Positions 33,828 to 43,539 of a stretch of 64,000 bases of DNA are shown here, piece after piece. The number at the start of each line of letters is the position of its first letter. The stretch's first letter is position 1. This DNA comes from Pseudomonas fulva (GTDB lineage: Bacteria; Pseudomonadota; Gammaproteobacteria; Pseudomonadales; Pseudomonadaceae): NCBI RefSeq assembly GCF_015680705.1, contig NZ_JADNYP010000002.1, forward strand, positions 248,001-312,000. Reading direction: 5' to 3'. The notes under the pieces were generated by a model. That model saw only the letters and a list, made by a program, of their open reading frames with translations. It did not search any database and was not told where the DNA came from. The translations under genes were made by a program, and so were the position numbers.

Positions 33828-34757
33828 TCATAACGCCTTCTTCACTGCCTCCAGCGCATCGCCACCCGCCTTGTCGGTGACACCTGCCAGCCAGCCTGTC
33901 AGGCGCTCGGGATGCGCCTTGATCCAAGCCTTGGCAGCCGTGTCGAAGCTGAGCCTTTTATCCACAACCTCGGCCATGATGGCATTTTCCATGTCCAGGT
34001 CGAACTTGAGGTTCTCCAGTAACCTGGCGGCATTGGGGCAGGCTTGTGGATAACCTCGACGCGCCACTGTGTATACCTCGCCCTTGCTACCGAACCATTT
34101 CTCGCCTCCCGAGAGATAGTGCATCTTCAGCTGCACGTTCATCGGATGAGGGGTCCAGCCGAGAAAGACGATGAACTGCTGCTTCTGCGTTGCCCGCTTG
34201 ACCTGGGCGAGCATCGCCTGTTCGCTGGATTCCACCAGTTTCCACTCCTCGAGATCGAAGGCGTTCTGGTCGATCAGTTCCTGCAGCGAAAGATTGGCCG
34301 GGGCGCCGGAACCTATGCCGTAGAGTTTCCTGCCGAACTGGCTGGCATGCTTGTGCAAGTCGGAGAAGTCCTTCACCCCGGCAGCCCAGACGTAATCAGG
34401 TACCGCCAGGGTGAACTGGGTGCCTTCCAGGTTACGGGCCAGTCGCTGGACGTCGCCAGTGGCGATGAACTTGTCGTGAAAGCCTTGGTGGGCTGGCATC
34501 CAGTTGCCGAGAAACGCATCGATACGCCCATCCTTGAGCCCTCCATAGATGATCGGAACGGCCAGGCTGTCGATCCTGACTTCATAGCCAAGACTTCCCA
34601 GCAGCAGGCGGGCCACGGCATTGGTCGTCGCGATGTCGCTCCAGCCAGGGTCGGCCAGCTTCACGGCAGTGCATTGCGCGTCGGAATCGACGTCGGCCAT
34701 GGCATGGGTGCACAAACAGAAAACCAGGGCGAGCACGCTTGTGGAAAACTTTTTCAT
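33828..34757 (-). CDS. Glycine betaine/choline ABC transporter substrate-binding protein
   Basis: Periplasmic binding protein of 309 residues, OpuAC family. A signal peptide ends near A-H-A-M-A-D (about residue 21). The mature part has V-K-L-A-D-P-G-W-S-D-I-A-T-T-N and the aromatic-rich ligand segment F-L-G-N-W-M-P. A choline/betaine ligand fits its place ten bases after betC, which releases choline. No ATPase or permease gene is adjacent, so it would use components encoded elsewhere. Two exact DnaA boxes lie inside (33958, 34045). Confidence 0.9.
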   Translation of the reverse strand: MKKFSTSVLALVFCLCTHAMADVDSDAQCTAVKLADPGWSDIATTNAVARLLLGSLGYEVRIDSLAVPIIYGGLKDGRIDAFLGNWMPAHQGFHDKFIATGDVQRLARNLEGTQFTLAVPDYVWAAGVKDFSDLHKHASQFGRKLYGIGSGAPANLSLQELIDQNAFDLEEWKLVESSEQAMLAQVKRATQKQQFIVFLGWTPHPMNVQLKMHYLSGGEKWFGSKGEVYTVARRGYPQACPNAARLLENLKFDLDMENAIMAEVVDKRLSFDTAAKAWIKAHPERLTGWLAGVTDKAGGDALEAVKKAL

Positions 34758-34767
34758 GGCGGCCTCT

Positions 34768-36285
34768 CTAGTCGATCGATGGGACGGGCTGTGGATAACG
34801 TGCCTTGCGCTCGAGGTCGTCGAGATCGATGTGGTTGCGCATGTACTGCTGGCTGGCGTCCACCCAAGGTTGATGGTCCCAGCTTTTCAGCTTGCCGATG
34901 GCCAAGGCTTCGGCCACCAGTCGGCGACGACGTTGACTGGCCAGTACCTGCTGGCGCAGCCCGGGCATGTCCCAGCGCTGGCGAGCTTGCTCGGCGAACG
35001 CCTGGAGCGGTACCTGGTGCTCGGGGCTGCTGGCCAGGTTCTGCCGTTCGTGCGGGTCACGGCTCAGGTCATAGAGTAGCCAAGGGTCTTCCTCGCTGTA
35101 GATGAACTTGTACGCGCCCCGGCGGATCATCATCAGCGGGCCGGTGGTGCCTTCGGCCATGTATTCGCCGATCACCTCGTCATGACCGCCCTGACCCTGC
35201 AGATGGCCCAGCAACGAACGGCCATCGAGCGGCAGGTCCGGTTCAGGCGTTGCGCCGGCCAGTTCCACCAGGGTCGGCAGCAGGTCGCAGGTAGAGACGG
35301 CTTGCGTTACCCGGCGCGCAGCGAACCTTGTGGGCGCATGGATCAGCAACGGGACGCGCGCGGACATCTCGAACCAGTGCATCTTGTACCACAGGCCACG
35401 CTCGCCAAGCATGTCGCCGTGGTCGCCGGAAAAGACGACTATCGTGTCGTCGGCCAGGCCACACTCCTCGAGCGTGCGCAGCAGCGCGCCAATGTTGTCG
35501 TCGATATAGCTGCAAGCACCGAAGTAGGCACGTCGAGCTGCGCGGATCCGCGCCTGCGGCAGTGGCTTGTCCCAGAGATCGTAGACCTTCAGCAGGCGTT
35601 GGGAATGAGGGTCCTGTGCGTCCTGCGGCAAGGCTTCGGGCATGGGGATGTCCACGCCCTGGTAGAGATCCCAGTAGCGTTGAGCAATGGTGTAGGGATC
35701 GTGGGGATGGGTCATGGACACGGTGAGGCAGAACGGCTGATCGGCGGCGGCTCGCACATGGTCATAGAGGTACTGGCGCGCCTTGAATACCACCTCGTCA
35801 TCGAAATCCAGCTGGTTGGTGCGCACGCACGGCCCGGCCTGCCACACCGATGACATGTTGTGGTACCAGCTTGGCCGATGCTCGGGCTGGTCCCAGTTGA
35901 CCGTCCAGCCGTAGTCGGCCGGGTAGATGTCGCTGGTCAGGCGTTCCTCGTACCCGTGCAACTGGTCGGGACCGCAGAAATGCATCTTCCCCGAAAGCGC
36001 CGTGCGGTAACCGAGACGGCGCAGGTAGTGGGCATAGGTAGGCACGTCGGCGGGCAAGTCGGCGGCGTTGTCGTAGGCGCCGATGCGGCTCGGCAGCTGG
36101 CCGCTGACCAAGGTGAAGCGCGACGGCGCGCACAAGGGACTGTTGCAGTAGGCATTGTCGAAAACCACCGCCTTGGCGGCGAGCCGACTCAAGTGTGGCA
36201 TGCGGATCGGCGACGGCCCGTGAATGGGCAGCAGCGGCGCGGCCATCTGGTCGGCCATGATGAACAGGATATTGGGGCGCTTCAT
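34768..36285 (-). CDS. betC: Choline-sulfatase
   Basis: Hydrolyses choline-O-sulfate to choline and sulfate. The protein has 505 residues of the alkaline phosphatase/sulfatase superfamily. N-I-L-F-I-M-A-D-Q starts the metal site. The sulfatase motif L-C-A-P-S-R places Cys52 as the formylglycine precursor. F-S-G-D-H-G-D-M-L-G completes the metal ligands. The C-terminal part includes W-D-H-Q-P, typical of BetC. It is divergent from a LysR gene 110 bases away and is followed by the betaine/choline binding protein. Confidence 0.95.
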   Translation of the reverse strand: MKRPNILFIMADQMAAPLLPIHGPSPIRMPHLSRLAAKAVVFDNAYCNSPLCAPSRFTLVSGQLPSRIGAYDNAADLPADVPTYAHYLRRLGYRTALSGKMHFCGPDQLHGYEERLTSDIYPADYGWTVNWDQPEHRPSWYHNMSSVWQAGPCVRTNQLDFDDEVVFKARQYLYDHVRAAADQPFCLTVSMTHPHDPYTIAQRYWDLYQGVDIPMPEALPQDAQDPHSQRLLKVYDLWDKPLPQARIRAARRAYFGACSYIDDNIGALLRTLEECGLADDTIVVFSGDHGDMLGERGLWYKMHWFEMSARVPLLIHAPTRFAARRVTQAVSTCDLLPTLVELAGATPEPDLPLDGRSLLGHLQGQGGHDEVIGEYMAEGTTGPLMMIRRGAYKFIYSEEDPWLLYDLSRDPHERQNLASSPEHQVPLQAFAEQARQRWDMPGLRQQVLASQRRRRLVAEALAIGKLKSWDHQPWVDASQQYMRNHIDLDDLERKARYPQPVPSID

Positions 36286-36395
36286 CGAGGGTTTTCCATC
36301 TTCCAGGCTTATGGGGACCGCTTGCCAGCAAGGATGGATAGGCGCATAAATCGGGTAAAGCCCATGGCGGACAATGACTAGGATTAGCCACGCTT

Positions 36396-37319
36396 ATGTT
36401 AGAGCCTCTGGGGAGCCTTGCCCTCGATAGCCTGCGGGTTTTCGAGGCCGCCGCTCGCGGTCGCAGTTTCACGCTGGCCGCGCTGGAGCTGGGTACTACC
36501 CAGCCCGCCATCAGCCAGCAGATCAAGCGTCTGGAACGGCAACTGGGCAAGCGCCTGTTCGATCGCATCTATCGAGGCATCGAACTGACCGAGGCTGGCA
36601 GCCTGCTGTTCGAGCATGTCCGGCAAGGCCTGTCGCTCATCGATGAAGGACTCGTCCAGGTGGCTGGCCAGGGGCAGCGCGAAGTGCTCCAGGTCGCCAC
36701 CGATTTCGCCTTCGCATCCTTCTGGCTGATGCCCCGTCTGCCACGCTTTCATCAGGCCAACCCGCACGTGGATGTCAGCCTGGTCACTGGCGAGCGCAAC
36801 CAGGCCATGCTGCGGCCTGACATCGACGTGGCCGTGCTCTTCGGCGATGACCGAGTGAACCACGGCCAGGGTCGGCGATTGTTCGACGAAGAAGTCTTTC
36901 CCGTGTGCAGCCCGCGTCTTGTGGAGAGCCTGGCGCTCTCGATCGCCGACCTACCGCGCATGCCATTGCTGCATTTGCGCGGCGAGCAGGCCAGCCGCTG
37001 GTTCGACTGGACGGCTGTGTTTCGCCGTCTGGGCCTGGAGGCTCCGCCGCCGTCGGGCCAGTTGCGCTTCGACAACTACACATTGCTGATCCAGGCCGCG
37101 ATCGCTGGCCAGGGCATGGCGATCGGCTGGCACCACCTGGTCGATGGGTTGGTCGACCAAGGATTGCTGTGCCGGCCTTTCGAGGGAAGCCTGAAGTCGG
37201 ACTACGGTTACCATGTAGTGCTGCCGCCACGTAAGCGCCGACGCGCGTTGGTCGAGTGTTTCGTCGATTGGCTGACGCACGAGCGCTCCGGTCGCCCGAG
37301 GGAAGTGGGCCAGGTATAG
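36396..37319 (+). CDS. LysR-family regulator of the choline-sulfate locus
   Basis: 307-residue LysR protein. The helix-turn-helix covers residues about 13-70 (F-E-A-A-A-R-G-R-S-F-T-L-A-A-L-E-L-G-T-T-Q-P-A-I-S-Q-Q). The effector domain is of the GcvA/AmpR type (F-A-S-F-W-L-M-P-R-L). It diverges from betC, so it most likely controls betC and the downstream binding protein. The ligand is probably choline-sulfate or choline, by context only. Confidence 0.9.
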   Translation: MLEPLGSLALDSLRVFEAAARGRSFTLAALELGTTQPAISQQIKRLERQLGKRLFDRIYRGIELTEAGSLLFEHVRQGLSLIDEGLVQVAGQGQREVLQVATDFAFASFWLMPRLPRFHQANPHVDVSLVTGERNQAMLRPDIDVAVLFGDDRVNHGQGRRLFDEEVFPVCSPRLVESLALSIADLPRMPLLHLRGEQASRWFDWTAVFRRLGLEAPPPSGQLRFDNYTLLIQAAIAGQGMAIGWHHLVDGLVDQGLLCRPFEGSLKSDYGYHVVLPPRKRRRALVECFVDWLTHERSGRPREVGQV

Positions 37320-37383
37320 TCCGGTCCACTGGCAGGCCGGAATCGACTGGCGTGGCCTGTACCCTTCCCGGTAAGGAGTCATC

Positions 37384-37716
37384 GTGCAGAAGATCCAGGG
37401 CTACCATGCCCACGTCTATTACGACGCCGCCCGCTTCGAGCAGGCGCGACACTTGTGCGAAGAGGCCGCCAGCCTGTTTCCGGTGAGCATGGGACGGATG
37501 CATCGACGGCCGGTAGGCCCTCATCCGGACTGGAGTTGCCAACTGGCGTTCGGGCCCGAGGTCGTGGGCGTGGTCCTGCCCTGGCTGGCACTCAACCGGC
37601 GCGGGCTGGTGGTGTTCATGCATCCGTTGACCGGAGACGAACTGGCCGATCACCGCGACCATGCGATCTGGATGGGCGCGGTCAGGCCGCTGGATCTGAC
37701 GATTTTCGCGGGGTGA
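37384..37716 (+). CDS. DOPA 4,5-dioxygenase family protein
   Basis: 110-residue protein of the bacterial DOPA-dioxygenase-like family. H-A-H-V-Y-Y-D (residues 8-14), S-M-G-R-M-H-R-R-P-V-G-P-H-P and V-V-F-M-H-P-L-T-G-D-E hold the histidines that could bind iron. AAGGAG is six bases before GTG 37384. Plant and fungal members cleave DOPA extradiol; the bacterial substrate is unknown. It is convergent with trpA. Confidence 0.85.
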   Translation: MQKIQGYHAHVYYDAARFEQARHLCEEAASLFPVSMGRMHRRPVGPHPDWSCQLAFGPEVVGVVLPWLALNRRGLVVFMHPLTGDELADHRDHAIWMGAVRPLDLTIFAG

Positions 37717-37761
37717 AATGCCTGGCTGGCGCAGCGCTGGGCCGCGCCAGCAGGTTCCTGC

Positions 37762-38568
37762 TCAACGGGCGCTGCGTACCCCTTGGGCCAGCGCCGAACA
37801 CAGCGTCAGCACATCGCTCACCGCCTGCTCGGCGGTCTTGGCCTGGGCGATCTTGTCGATCAGCGCCGAACCCACCACCACACCATCGGCCAGTCGGGCG
37901 ATGGCCGCGGCCTGCTCGGGGGTGCGGATGCCGAAGCCTACACTGACCGGCAGGTCGGTATGCCGGCGCAGCCGGGCGATCGCTTCGCCGACATGCTCGG
38001 TGGTCGCCGAGCCCGCGCCGGTCACGCCCGCCACCGAAACGTAGTAGACGAAGCCGGAGCTGCGTTCGAGCACGCGCGGCAGGCGCGCGTCGTCGGTGGT
38101 CGGAGTGGTCAGGCGGATGAAGTCGATGCCGGCGGCATGGGCCGGGTCGGCTAGTTCGGCATCATGCTCCGGTGGCAGATCGACGATGATCAGGCCATCG
38201 ACGCCCGCTTCACGCGCCTGGGCGATGAAGCGTTCGACGCCAAAACGGTGGATCGGGTTGTAGTAACCCATCAGCACGATCGGCGTGGTCTGGTCGCCGA
38301 CCCGGAATTCGCGGACCATCTGCAAGGTCCTGGCCAGCGTCTGGCCCGCCTCCAGGGCGCGCAGGGTCGCCAGCTGGATGGCCACGCCATCGGCCATCGG
38401 ATCGGTGAACGGCATGCCCAGCTCGATCACGTCGGCACCAGCCTGGGGCAGGCCCTTGAGGATCTCCAGCGAAGCCTCGTAGCCAGGGTCGCCGGCGGTG
38501 ATGAAGGTGACCAGCGCGGCGCGGCCTTCGGCCTTGAGGTCGTGGAAGCGTTGTTCGAGGCGGCTCAT
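37762..38568 (-). CDS. trpA: Tryptophan synthase alpha subunit
   Basis: Cleaves indole-3-glycerol phosphate to indole, which is channelled to TrpB. The 268-residue TIM barrel has [12 protein letters not shown] with the catalytic glutamate and aspartate. Later segments are [10 protein letters not shown] and V-G-F-G-I-R-T. ATG 38568 overlaps the trpB stop by four bases. The trpBA pair is activated by TrpI in fluorescent pseudomonads. Confidence 0.97.
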   Translation of the reverse strand: MSRLEQRFHDLKAEGRAALVTFITAGDPGYEASLEILKGLPQAGADVIELGMPFTDPMADGVAIQLATLRALEAGQTLARTLQMVREFRVGDQTTPIVLMGYYNPIHRFGVERFIAQAREAGVDGLIIVDLPPEHDAELADPAHAAGIDFIRLTTPTTDDARLPRVLERSSGFVYYVSVAGVTGAGSATTEHVGEAIARLRRHTDLPVSVGFGIRTPEQAAAIARLADGVVVGSALIDKIAQAKTAEQAVSDVLTLCSALAQGVRSAR

Positions 38569-39782
38569 GCCTGTTTCTCCTGGGCGGCCATGTGATTCAT
38601 CACGGTCTGCATGTCCTTGTCGCCACGACCGGACAGGCACACCACCATCAGGTGGTCGCTGGGCAGCGAGGGCGCGCGACGCATGGCTTCGGCCAGCGCA
38701 TGCGAGCTTTCCAGCGCTGGAATGATGCCTTCCAGGCGGCAGGTGGCATGGAAGGCGTCCAGCGCCTGGTCATCGGTGATGCTGACGTATTCGACACGTT
38801 TCACTTCGTGCAGGTGGGCATGCTCCGGGCCGATGCCGGGATAGTCCAGGCCGGCCGAAATCGAGTGGGCATCGGTGATCTGGCCATCCTCGTCCTGCAG
38901 CAGGTAGGTGCGATTACCGTGCAGGACACCCGGCACACCACCGTTGAGGCTGGCGGCATGCTTGTCGGTATCCACGCCGTGGCCACCGGCCTCGACACCG
39001 ATGATCTGCACGCTCGGCTCATCGAGAAACTCGTGGAACAGACCCATGGCATTGGAGCCGCCACCGACGCAGGCGACCAGGCTGTCGGGCAGGCGACCTT
39101 CCTTCTCTTGCAACTGGGACCGGGTTTCCTTGCCGATGATCGACTGGAAATCACGCACCATCGCCGGATAGGGGTGCGGGCCGGCCACGGTGCCGATCAG
39201 GTAGAAAGTGTCCTCGACGTTGGTGACCCAGTCGCGCAAGGCCTCGTTCATCGCATCCTTGAGCGTGCCGGTACCAGCGGTGACCGGGACGATCTCGGCG
39301 CCCAGCAGCTTCATGCGAAAGACGTTGGCCTGCTGGCGCTCGATGTCGGTGGCCCCCATGTAGATGACGCAGGGCAGGCCGAACCGCGCGGCGACCGTGG
39401 CGGTGGCCACGCCGTGCATGCCGGCGCCGGTCTCGGCGATCAGGCGCTTCTTGCCCATGCGCCGGGCCAGCAGCACCTGCCCGATGCAGTTGTTCACCTT
39501 GTGCGCGCCGGTATGGTTGAGTTCTTCGCGCTTGAAGAAGATCTTCGCGCCGCCGCAGTGCTCGGTCAGGCGTTCGGCGAAATACAGCGGGTTGGGCCGA
39601 CCGATGTAGTCGCGCTGGAAGTAGGCCAGCTCCTCGAGGAACTTCGGGTCCGCCTTGGCGGCTTCGTACTCGCGAGCCAGGTCCAGCACCAATGGCATCA
39701 GGGTCTCTGCCACGTAGCGGCCACCGAACGAGCCGAACAGGCCATTGGCATCGGGGCCGGCGCGGAAGTTGGTCTGGGTCAT
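38565..39782 (-). CDS. trpB: Tryptophan synthase beta subunit
   Basis: PLP enzyme that joins indole and serine to tryptophan. It has 405 residues. The PLP lysine lies in H-T-G-A-H-K-V-N-N (near 95-103), the substrate carboxylate loop in E-T-G-A-G-M-H-G, and the phosphate-binding loop in G-G-G-S-N-A-M-G. It is divergent from trpI; the 102-base gap between them should hold TrpI binding sites. Confidence 0.98.
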   Translation of the reverse strand: MTQTNFRAGPDANGLFGSFGGRYVAETLMPLVLDLAREYEAAKADPKFLEELAYFQRDYIGRPNPLYFAERLTEHCGGAKIFFKREELNHTGAHKVNNCIGQVLLARRMGKKRLIAETGAGMHGVATATVAARFGLPCVIYMGATDIERQQANVFRMKLLGAEIVPVTAGTGTLKDAMNEALRDWVTNVEDTFYLIGTVAGPHPYPAMVRDFQSIIGKETRSQLQEKEGRLPDSLVACVGGGSNAMGLFHEFLDEPSVQIIGVEAGGHGVDTDKHAASLNGGVPGVLHGNRTYLLQDEDGQITDAHSISAGLDYPGIGPEHAHLHEVKRVEYVSITDDQALDAFHATCRLEGIIPALESSHALAEAMRRAPSLPSDHLMVVCLSGRGDKDMQTVMNHMAAQEKQA

Positions 39783-39884
39783 GGTGTTCTCCAGGGAGGA
39801 TCGGGATGGGCTTCACTCTACCCAGCGCAGGCTTGGCTGAAAACCGATAAGATTGCACCCTCCTGTCAGGAAAACTCACACGAT
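39783..39884. promoter_or_regulatory. trpB-trpI divergent control region
   Basis: A 102-base gap separates the trpB and trpI starts. In P. aeruginosa and P. putida TrpI with indoleglycerol phosphate binds such a region to activate trpBA. I do not assign exact operators. Confidence 0.6.
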
Positions 39885-40781
39885 ATGTCTCGCGAACTTC
39901 CACCGTTGAATGCTCTGAAGGCGTTCGAGGCAACCGCCAGGCTCGGTAGCGTGAGCCGCGCCGCGCAGTCGCTGCATGTCACCCATGGGGCGATAAGCCG
40001 TCAGCTCAAGGTACTTGAGGAACATCTTGGCGTGGCCCTCCTCGCCAAGGATGGGCGCGGCCTCAAACTCACGGCTGCCGGCAGCCAGCTTCACGAGGCC
40101 AGTCACGAAGCGTTCGGCCGCCTGCGCGACACCTGTGCGGCCCTGATGCGAGGGGCCAGCGATGCGCCTTTCGTGCTGGGCTGCCCTGGCAGCCTGCTGG
40201 CGCGCTGGTTCATTCCGCGCCTGGGGCGGCTCAATGCCGAGCTGCCCGAGCTGCGCCTGCACCTGTCGGCAGGTGAAGGCGACCTCGATCCACGCCGGCC
40301 AGGGCTGGACGCCCTGTTGGTGTTCGCCGAACCACCATGGCCTGCGGACATGCAAGTGCATGTGCTGGTGCGCGAATGCATCGGCCCGGTGCTCAGTCCG
40401 CACTTCGAAGGCGTCGAACGCCTGCGCGGCGCACCGGTCCAGGCCCTGCTCCACGAGCCCCTGTTGCAGACCAGCTCGCGTCCGCAGGCCTGGCCGACCT
40501 GGGCCCGCCAACAAGGCCTGGACCCGGCCGACCTCGAGCTCGGCCAGGATTTCGAGCACCTGTACTATCTGCTGGAAGCGGCCTTGACCGGCCTGGGCGT
40601 GGCAATCGCGCCGCAGCCGCTGGTAGCGGACGATTTGCGTGCGGGCAGGCTGCTGGCCCCTTGGGGCTTCACCGCGACCAGGGCGGTGCTTGCCCTCTGG
40701 GTGCCGCGCTACGCCAGCGACGGCCGAGCCGAGCGGCTGGCCTTGTGGTTGCGTACCGAACTGGAGCGGCAGGTCGACTAG
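39885..40781 (+). CDS. trpI: Transcriptional activator TrpI of trpBA
   Basis: 298-residue LysR regulator. The helix-turn-helix is near 8-65 ([20 protein letters not shown]). It activates trpBA when indoleglycerol phosphate accumulates, as established in Pseudomonas. ATG 39885 gives [11 protein letters not shown]. The stop shares the palindrome CTAG with the stop of the convergent DUF883 gene. Confidence 0.95.
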   Translation: MSRELPPLNALKAFEATARLGSVSRAAQSLHVTHGAISRQLKVLEEHLGVALLAKDGRGLKLTAAGSQLHEASHEAFGRLRDTCAALMRGASDAPFVLGCPGSLLARWFIPRLGRLNAELPELRLHLSAGEGDLDPRRPGLDALLVFAEPPWPADMQVHVLVRECIGPVLSPHFEGVERLRGAPVQALLHEPLLQTSSRPQAWPTWARQQGLDPADLELGQDFEHLYYLLEAALTGLGVAIAPQPLVADDLRAGRLLAPWGFTATRAVLALWVPRYASDGRAERLALWLRTELERQVD

Positions 40782-41101
40782 TTGCGCTTGCAGAGCAGCC
40801 AGGCCGCCAGCAGGCCGACGGCGCCTACCGCCACGCCGGCGGTGGTCCAGGGATGCTCCTGGGCATAGTCACGGGTAGCGACACCGGTCTTGCGGGTGCG
40901 GGTCTTGACCTCTTCGTAGGCATCGCTGATCAGGTTGCGCGAGTGCTTGAGCGCGGTCTCGGCGTTCGAGCGGATGGCCTTGAGACTCTTGGTCGACTCT
41001 TCGGAGGCGTCGCTCTTGAGGTTCTCCAGAGTCTTGAGCAGGCTCTCGATCTCCGCTTCCATGCTTTCCAGCGAGGCCTTGCGCAGCGAGTTGTTGGCCA
41101 T
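40778..41101 (-). CDS. DUF883 family protein (ElaB/YqjD-like membrane-anchored protein)
   Basis: 107-residue protein. An N-terminal charged helical part (about 1-80), suited to coiled-coil formation, ends in a single membrane helix [15 protein letters not shown] followed by C-K-R-N. E. coli members (ElaB, YqjD) are stationary-phase, inner-membrane ribosome-binding proteins. GGAGACACC precedes ATG 41101. It diverges from the dodecin gene. Confidence 0.9.
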   Translation of the reverse strand: MANNSLRKASLESMEAEIESLLKTLENLKSDASEESTKSLKAIRSNAETALKHSRNLISDAYEEVKTRTRKTGVATRDYAQEHPWTTAGVAVGAVGLLAAWLLCKRN

Positions 41102-41267
41102 GAGGTGTCTCCTTCGAAGTGGGATGGGCTGTTACTGGAAAATGCGACTGCCTCGCTGGCCGAAAGTGCAATCGAACTTTCCGCTTCGAGGGAGGCTCGC
41201 AGCTAGACAAGGCCCGCCCGTCAGGCCGGGATTGGCCACTGTCCAATACCTCCCAAGGAGAGCATTC

Positions 41268-41483
41268 ATGTCGGATCACCACACCTACAAGCTGGTCGAA
41301 CTGGTCGGTTCGTCGACCACCAGCATCGAAGACGCCATCCACAATGCGCTGGCTGAAGCGAGCAAGTCCATCGAGCATCTGGAATGGTTCGAAGTGGCGG
41401 AAACCCGTGGCCATATCCAGGACGGCAAGGTGGCGCACTTCCAGGTGACCTTGAAGGTCGGCTTCCGCATCAACGCCAGCTGA
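41268..41483 (+). CDS. Dodecin flavoprotein
   Basis: 71-residue protein that forms dodecameric flavin-storage shells. The family sequence Y-K-L-V-E-L-V-G-S-S-T-T-S-I-E-D-A-I, E-H-L-E-W-F-E-V and the ending V-T-L-K-V-G-F-R-I are intact; the tryptophan at the flavin site is present. AAGGAG lies seven bases before ATG 41268. Confidence 0.95.
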   Translation: MSDHHTYKLVELVGSSTTSIEDAIHNALAEASKSIEHLEWFEVAETRGHIQDGKVAHFQVTLKVGFRINAS

Positions 41484-41577
41484 GGAGCACCCAGCGGCGT
41501 GGCGCCTGGCCGCTGCAACGACGATCCAGGGACGTCCGGATGGCGCCCTGGCCCTGATCTGGAAAAGGAGTACGAGC

Positions 41578-41799
41578 ATGAAGAAGCTGGTTGTGGCAAT
41601 GAGTCTCATGGCCATGGCAGGTACCGCGCTGGCGGCAGGCAAGCCGTGCGAGGAACTGAAGGCGGAAATCGATGCCAAGCTGCGTGACAAGGGCGTACAG
41701 GGATATGTGCTGGAGATCGTCGACAAGGGCGCCGGTGGCGGCAAGGTCATCGGCAGCTGCGAAGGCGGTACCAAGGACATCGTCTATCGCCGCGACTGA
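41578..41799 (+). CDS. DUF1161 periplasmic protein, copy 1
   Basis: 73 residues with a cleavable signal peptide (cut after A-L-A-A, about residue 20). The mature part is K-P-C-E-E-L-K-A-E-I-D-A-K and ends G-S-C-E-G-G-T-K-D-I-V-Y; the two cysteines probably form a disulfide. Function unknown. A second copy lies at 43540. Confidence 0.9.
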   Translation: MKKLVVAMSLMAMAGTALAAGKPCEELKAEIDAKLRDKGVQGYVLEIVDKGAGGGKVIGSCEGGTKDIVYRRD

Positions 41800-41827
41800 G
41801 GGCATTGAGCGCCGTCCAGGCTGCCGC

Positions 41828-41874
41828 AGCCGCCTCGGGCACGCAGGGCCTGCCCTGCCTGTCCCGAGGCGGCT
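41828..41874. terminator. Long hairpin between convergent genes
   Basis: A 12-bp perfect stem (41828-41839 with 41863-41874) encloses a smaller GC-rich stem. It lies between the DUF1161 stop and the convergent monooxygenase stop. No T run is present, so it may work as a bidirectional barrier or RNA-stabilising end. Confidence 0.55.
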
Positions 41875-41883
41875 TCGAAGTGC

Positions 41884-42888
41884 TCAGTCGCCCTTCAATG
41901 CCTGCGCCAGCAGCTCATAGGAACGTACCCTGTCGGCATGTTCGTAGAGGTCGCAGGTAAAGATCAGCTCATCGGCGCCAGTCTGTTGCAGTAGTACATC
42001 CACCTTGGCGCGTACCTTCGCCGGGCTGCCGATCATGGCCAGGCCCAGGAAGCTGCCTACCGCGTCGCGCTCATGAGGCAGCCACAGGCCATCCATGCTT
42101 TCGACTGGGGGCTGCTGCATCAGGCTCTGGCCGCGAATCAAGGCCAGGATACGCCGGTATACCGACGTGGCCAGGTACTCGGCGCGCTCGTCGGTGTCAG
42201 CCACGACCATCGGTACTCCCAGCATGACGTAGGGCTTGTCGAGGACGTCCGATGGCTGGAAATGATCGCGATAGATGCGGATCGCCTCGTGCATGTAGCG
42301 CGGCGCGAAGTGCGAGGCGAAGGCATATGGCAACCCGCGCATGCCTGCCAGCTGGGCGCTGAACAGGCTCGAACCGAGCAGCCAGAGGGGAACCTCGGTG
42401 CCATGGCCTGGCACGGCGATGACCCGTTGTTGCGGTGTACGCGGGCCGAGATAGCGCGCCAGCTCCTCGACATCGTCGGGGAAGTCGTCGGCGCTGCCGG
42501 AGCGCTCCCGGCGCAAGGCATGAGCAGTCATCTGATCGGAGCCCGGGGCGCGACCCAGGCCAAGGTCTATGCGCCCTGGATAAAGGCAGGCCAGGGTGCC
42601 GAACTGCTCGGCGATCACCAATGGCGCATGGTTGGGCAGCATCACGCCGCCTGCGCCGACCCGGATCGTCGAGGTGCCGTTGGCCAGGTAGCCCAGCAGC
42701 ACGGCAGTGGCGGAGCTGGCGATGCCATCCATGTTGTGGTGCTCGGCGATCCAGAAGCGCTCGTAGCCGAAGCGCTCCACGTTCCGGGCCAGGTCCAGGG
42801 AGTTGTGCAGGGCCTGGGCTGTCCCCAGGTCGGCACGCACTGGCACCAGGTCCAGGGTTGAAATCTTCAGATCACGCAAGTGCTTCAT
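41884..42888 (-). CDS. Luciferase-like FMN-dependent monooxygenase (LLM class)
   Basis: 334-residue TIM-barrel flavin monooxygenase. Family segments are [17 protein letters not shown] and [14 protein letters not shown] 42888 has GGAG seven bases upstream. Substrate unknown; related E. coli YhbW is uncharacterised. It is divergent from osmC. Confidence 0.9.
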   Translation of the reverse strand: MKHLRDLKISTLDLVPVRADLGTAQALHNSLDLARNVERFGYERFWIAEHHNMDGIASSATAVLLGYLANGTSTIRVGAGGVMLPNHAPLVIAEQFGTLACLYPGRIDLGLGRAPGSDQMTAHALRRERSGSADDFPDDVEELARYLGPRTPQQRVIAVPGHGTEVPLWLLGSSLFSAQLAGMRGLPYAFASHFAPRYMHEAIRIYRDHFQPSDVLDKPYVMLGVPMVVADTDERAEYLATSVYRRILALIRGQSLMQQPPVESMDGLWLPHERDAVGSFLGLAMIGSPAKVRAKVDVLLQQTGADELIFTCDLYEHADRVRSYELLAQALKGD

Positions 42889-43041
42889 TGGAATCTCCAC
42901 AAGGGTGTTGGGCGACGAGGCCTTTGCAACGTTGTATGGGCATATCCTTGAGAGTCAATGCGTCGCCAATGATTGAGCTGAACTTGCCGAACGGACTGTT
43001 TTCTCAATCCCTAGGCACATAACGCATGTCCAGGAGGCATC

Positions 43042-43467
43042 ATGAAAAAGACCGCATCGGCAATCTGGGAAGGTGATCTCAAGCAGGGCAAGGGCCGTGT
43101 GTCCACCGAAAGTGGCGCGCTCAAGGAGCAGCCCTACGGTTTCAATACGCGTTTCGAAGGCGCTCCGGGCACCAACCCGGAAGAGCTGATCGGCGCCGCG
43201 CATGCCGGCTGCTTCTCCATGGCGCTGTCGATGATGCTGGGCGAGAGTGGCCTGACCGCCGAGCGCATCGATACGATCGCCGAAGTGACCCTGGACAAGA
43301 AGCCGGATGGCTTTGCCATCACTGCCGTGCATCTCAAGCTGCAGGCCAAGGTACCTGGTACCAGCGAAGAGCAGTTCAGGCAGATTGCCGAGAAAGCCAA
43401 GGCCGGCTGTCCTGTCTCCAAGGTGCTCAATGCCCAGATCACCCTGGATGCCAAGCTGGTGTCCTGA
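43042..43467 (+). CDS. osmC: OsmC family peroxiredoxin
   Basis: 141-residue organic hydroperoxide reductase of the OsmC branch. The two reactive cysteines lie in A-H-A-G-C-F-S-M (near 54) and K-A-G-C-P-V-S-K (near 125). The start M-K-K-T-A-S-A-I-W-E-G matches OsmC. A G-G-A-G-G-like site precedes ATG 43042. It is followed by the second DUF1161 gene. Confidence 0.93.
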   Translation: MKKTASAIWEGDLKQGKGRVSTESGALKEQPYGFNTRFEGAPGTNPEELIGAAHAGCFSMALSMMLGESGLTAERIDTIAEVTLDKKPDGFAITAVHLKLQAKVPGTSEEQFRQIAEKAKAGCPVSKVLNAQITLDAKLVS

Positions 43468-43479
43468 GGTCACGCAACG

Positions 43480-43539
43480 GGAACGGCTCGTGCTGGTCAA
43501 ACGCTCATCCGAGGTCGTCAAATTGCCAGGAGCCGTTCC
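43480..43539 (+). promoter_or_regulatory. Inverted repeat covering the ribosome-binding site of DUF1161 copy 2
   Basis: A perfect 10-bp inverted repeat (43480-43489 with 43530-43539) is separated by 40 bases. The right arm overlaps the CAGGAG ribosome-binding site and ends at the base before ATG 43540. A hairpin here would hide the start. Regulation is inferred. Confidence 0.5.

Noticed and set aside
34740..34748. Additional DnaA box TGTGGAAAA near betC
   Set aside because: One mismatch at a position that usually weakens binding; not counted with the three exact boxes.
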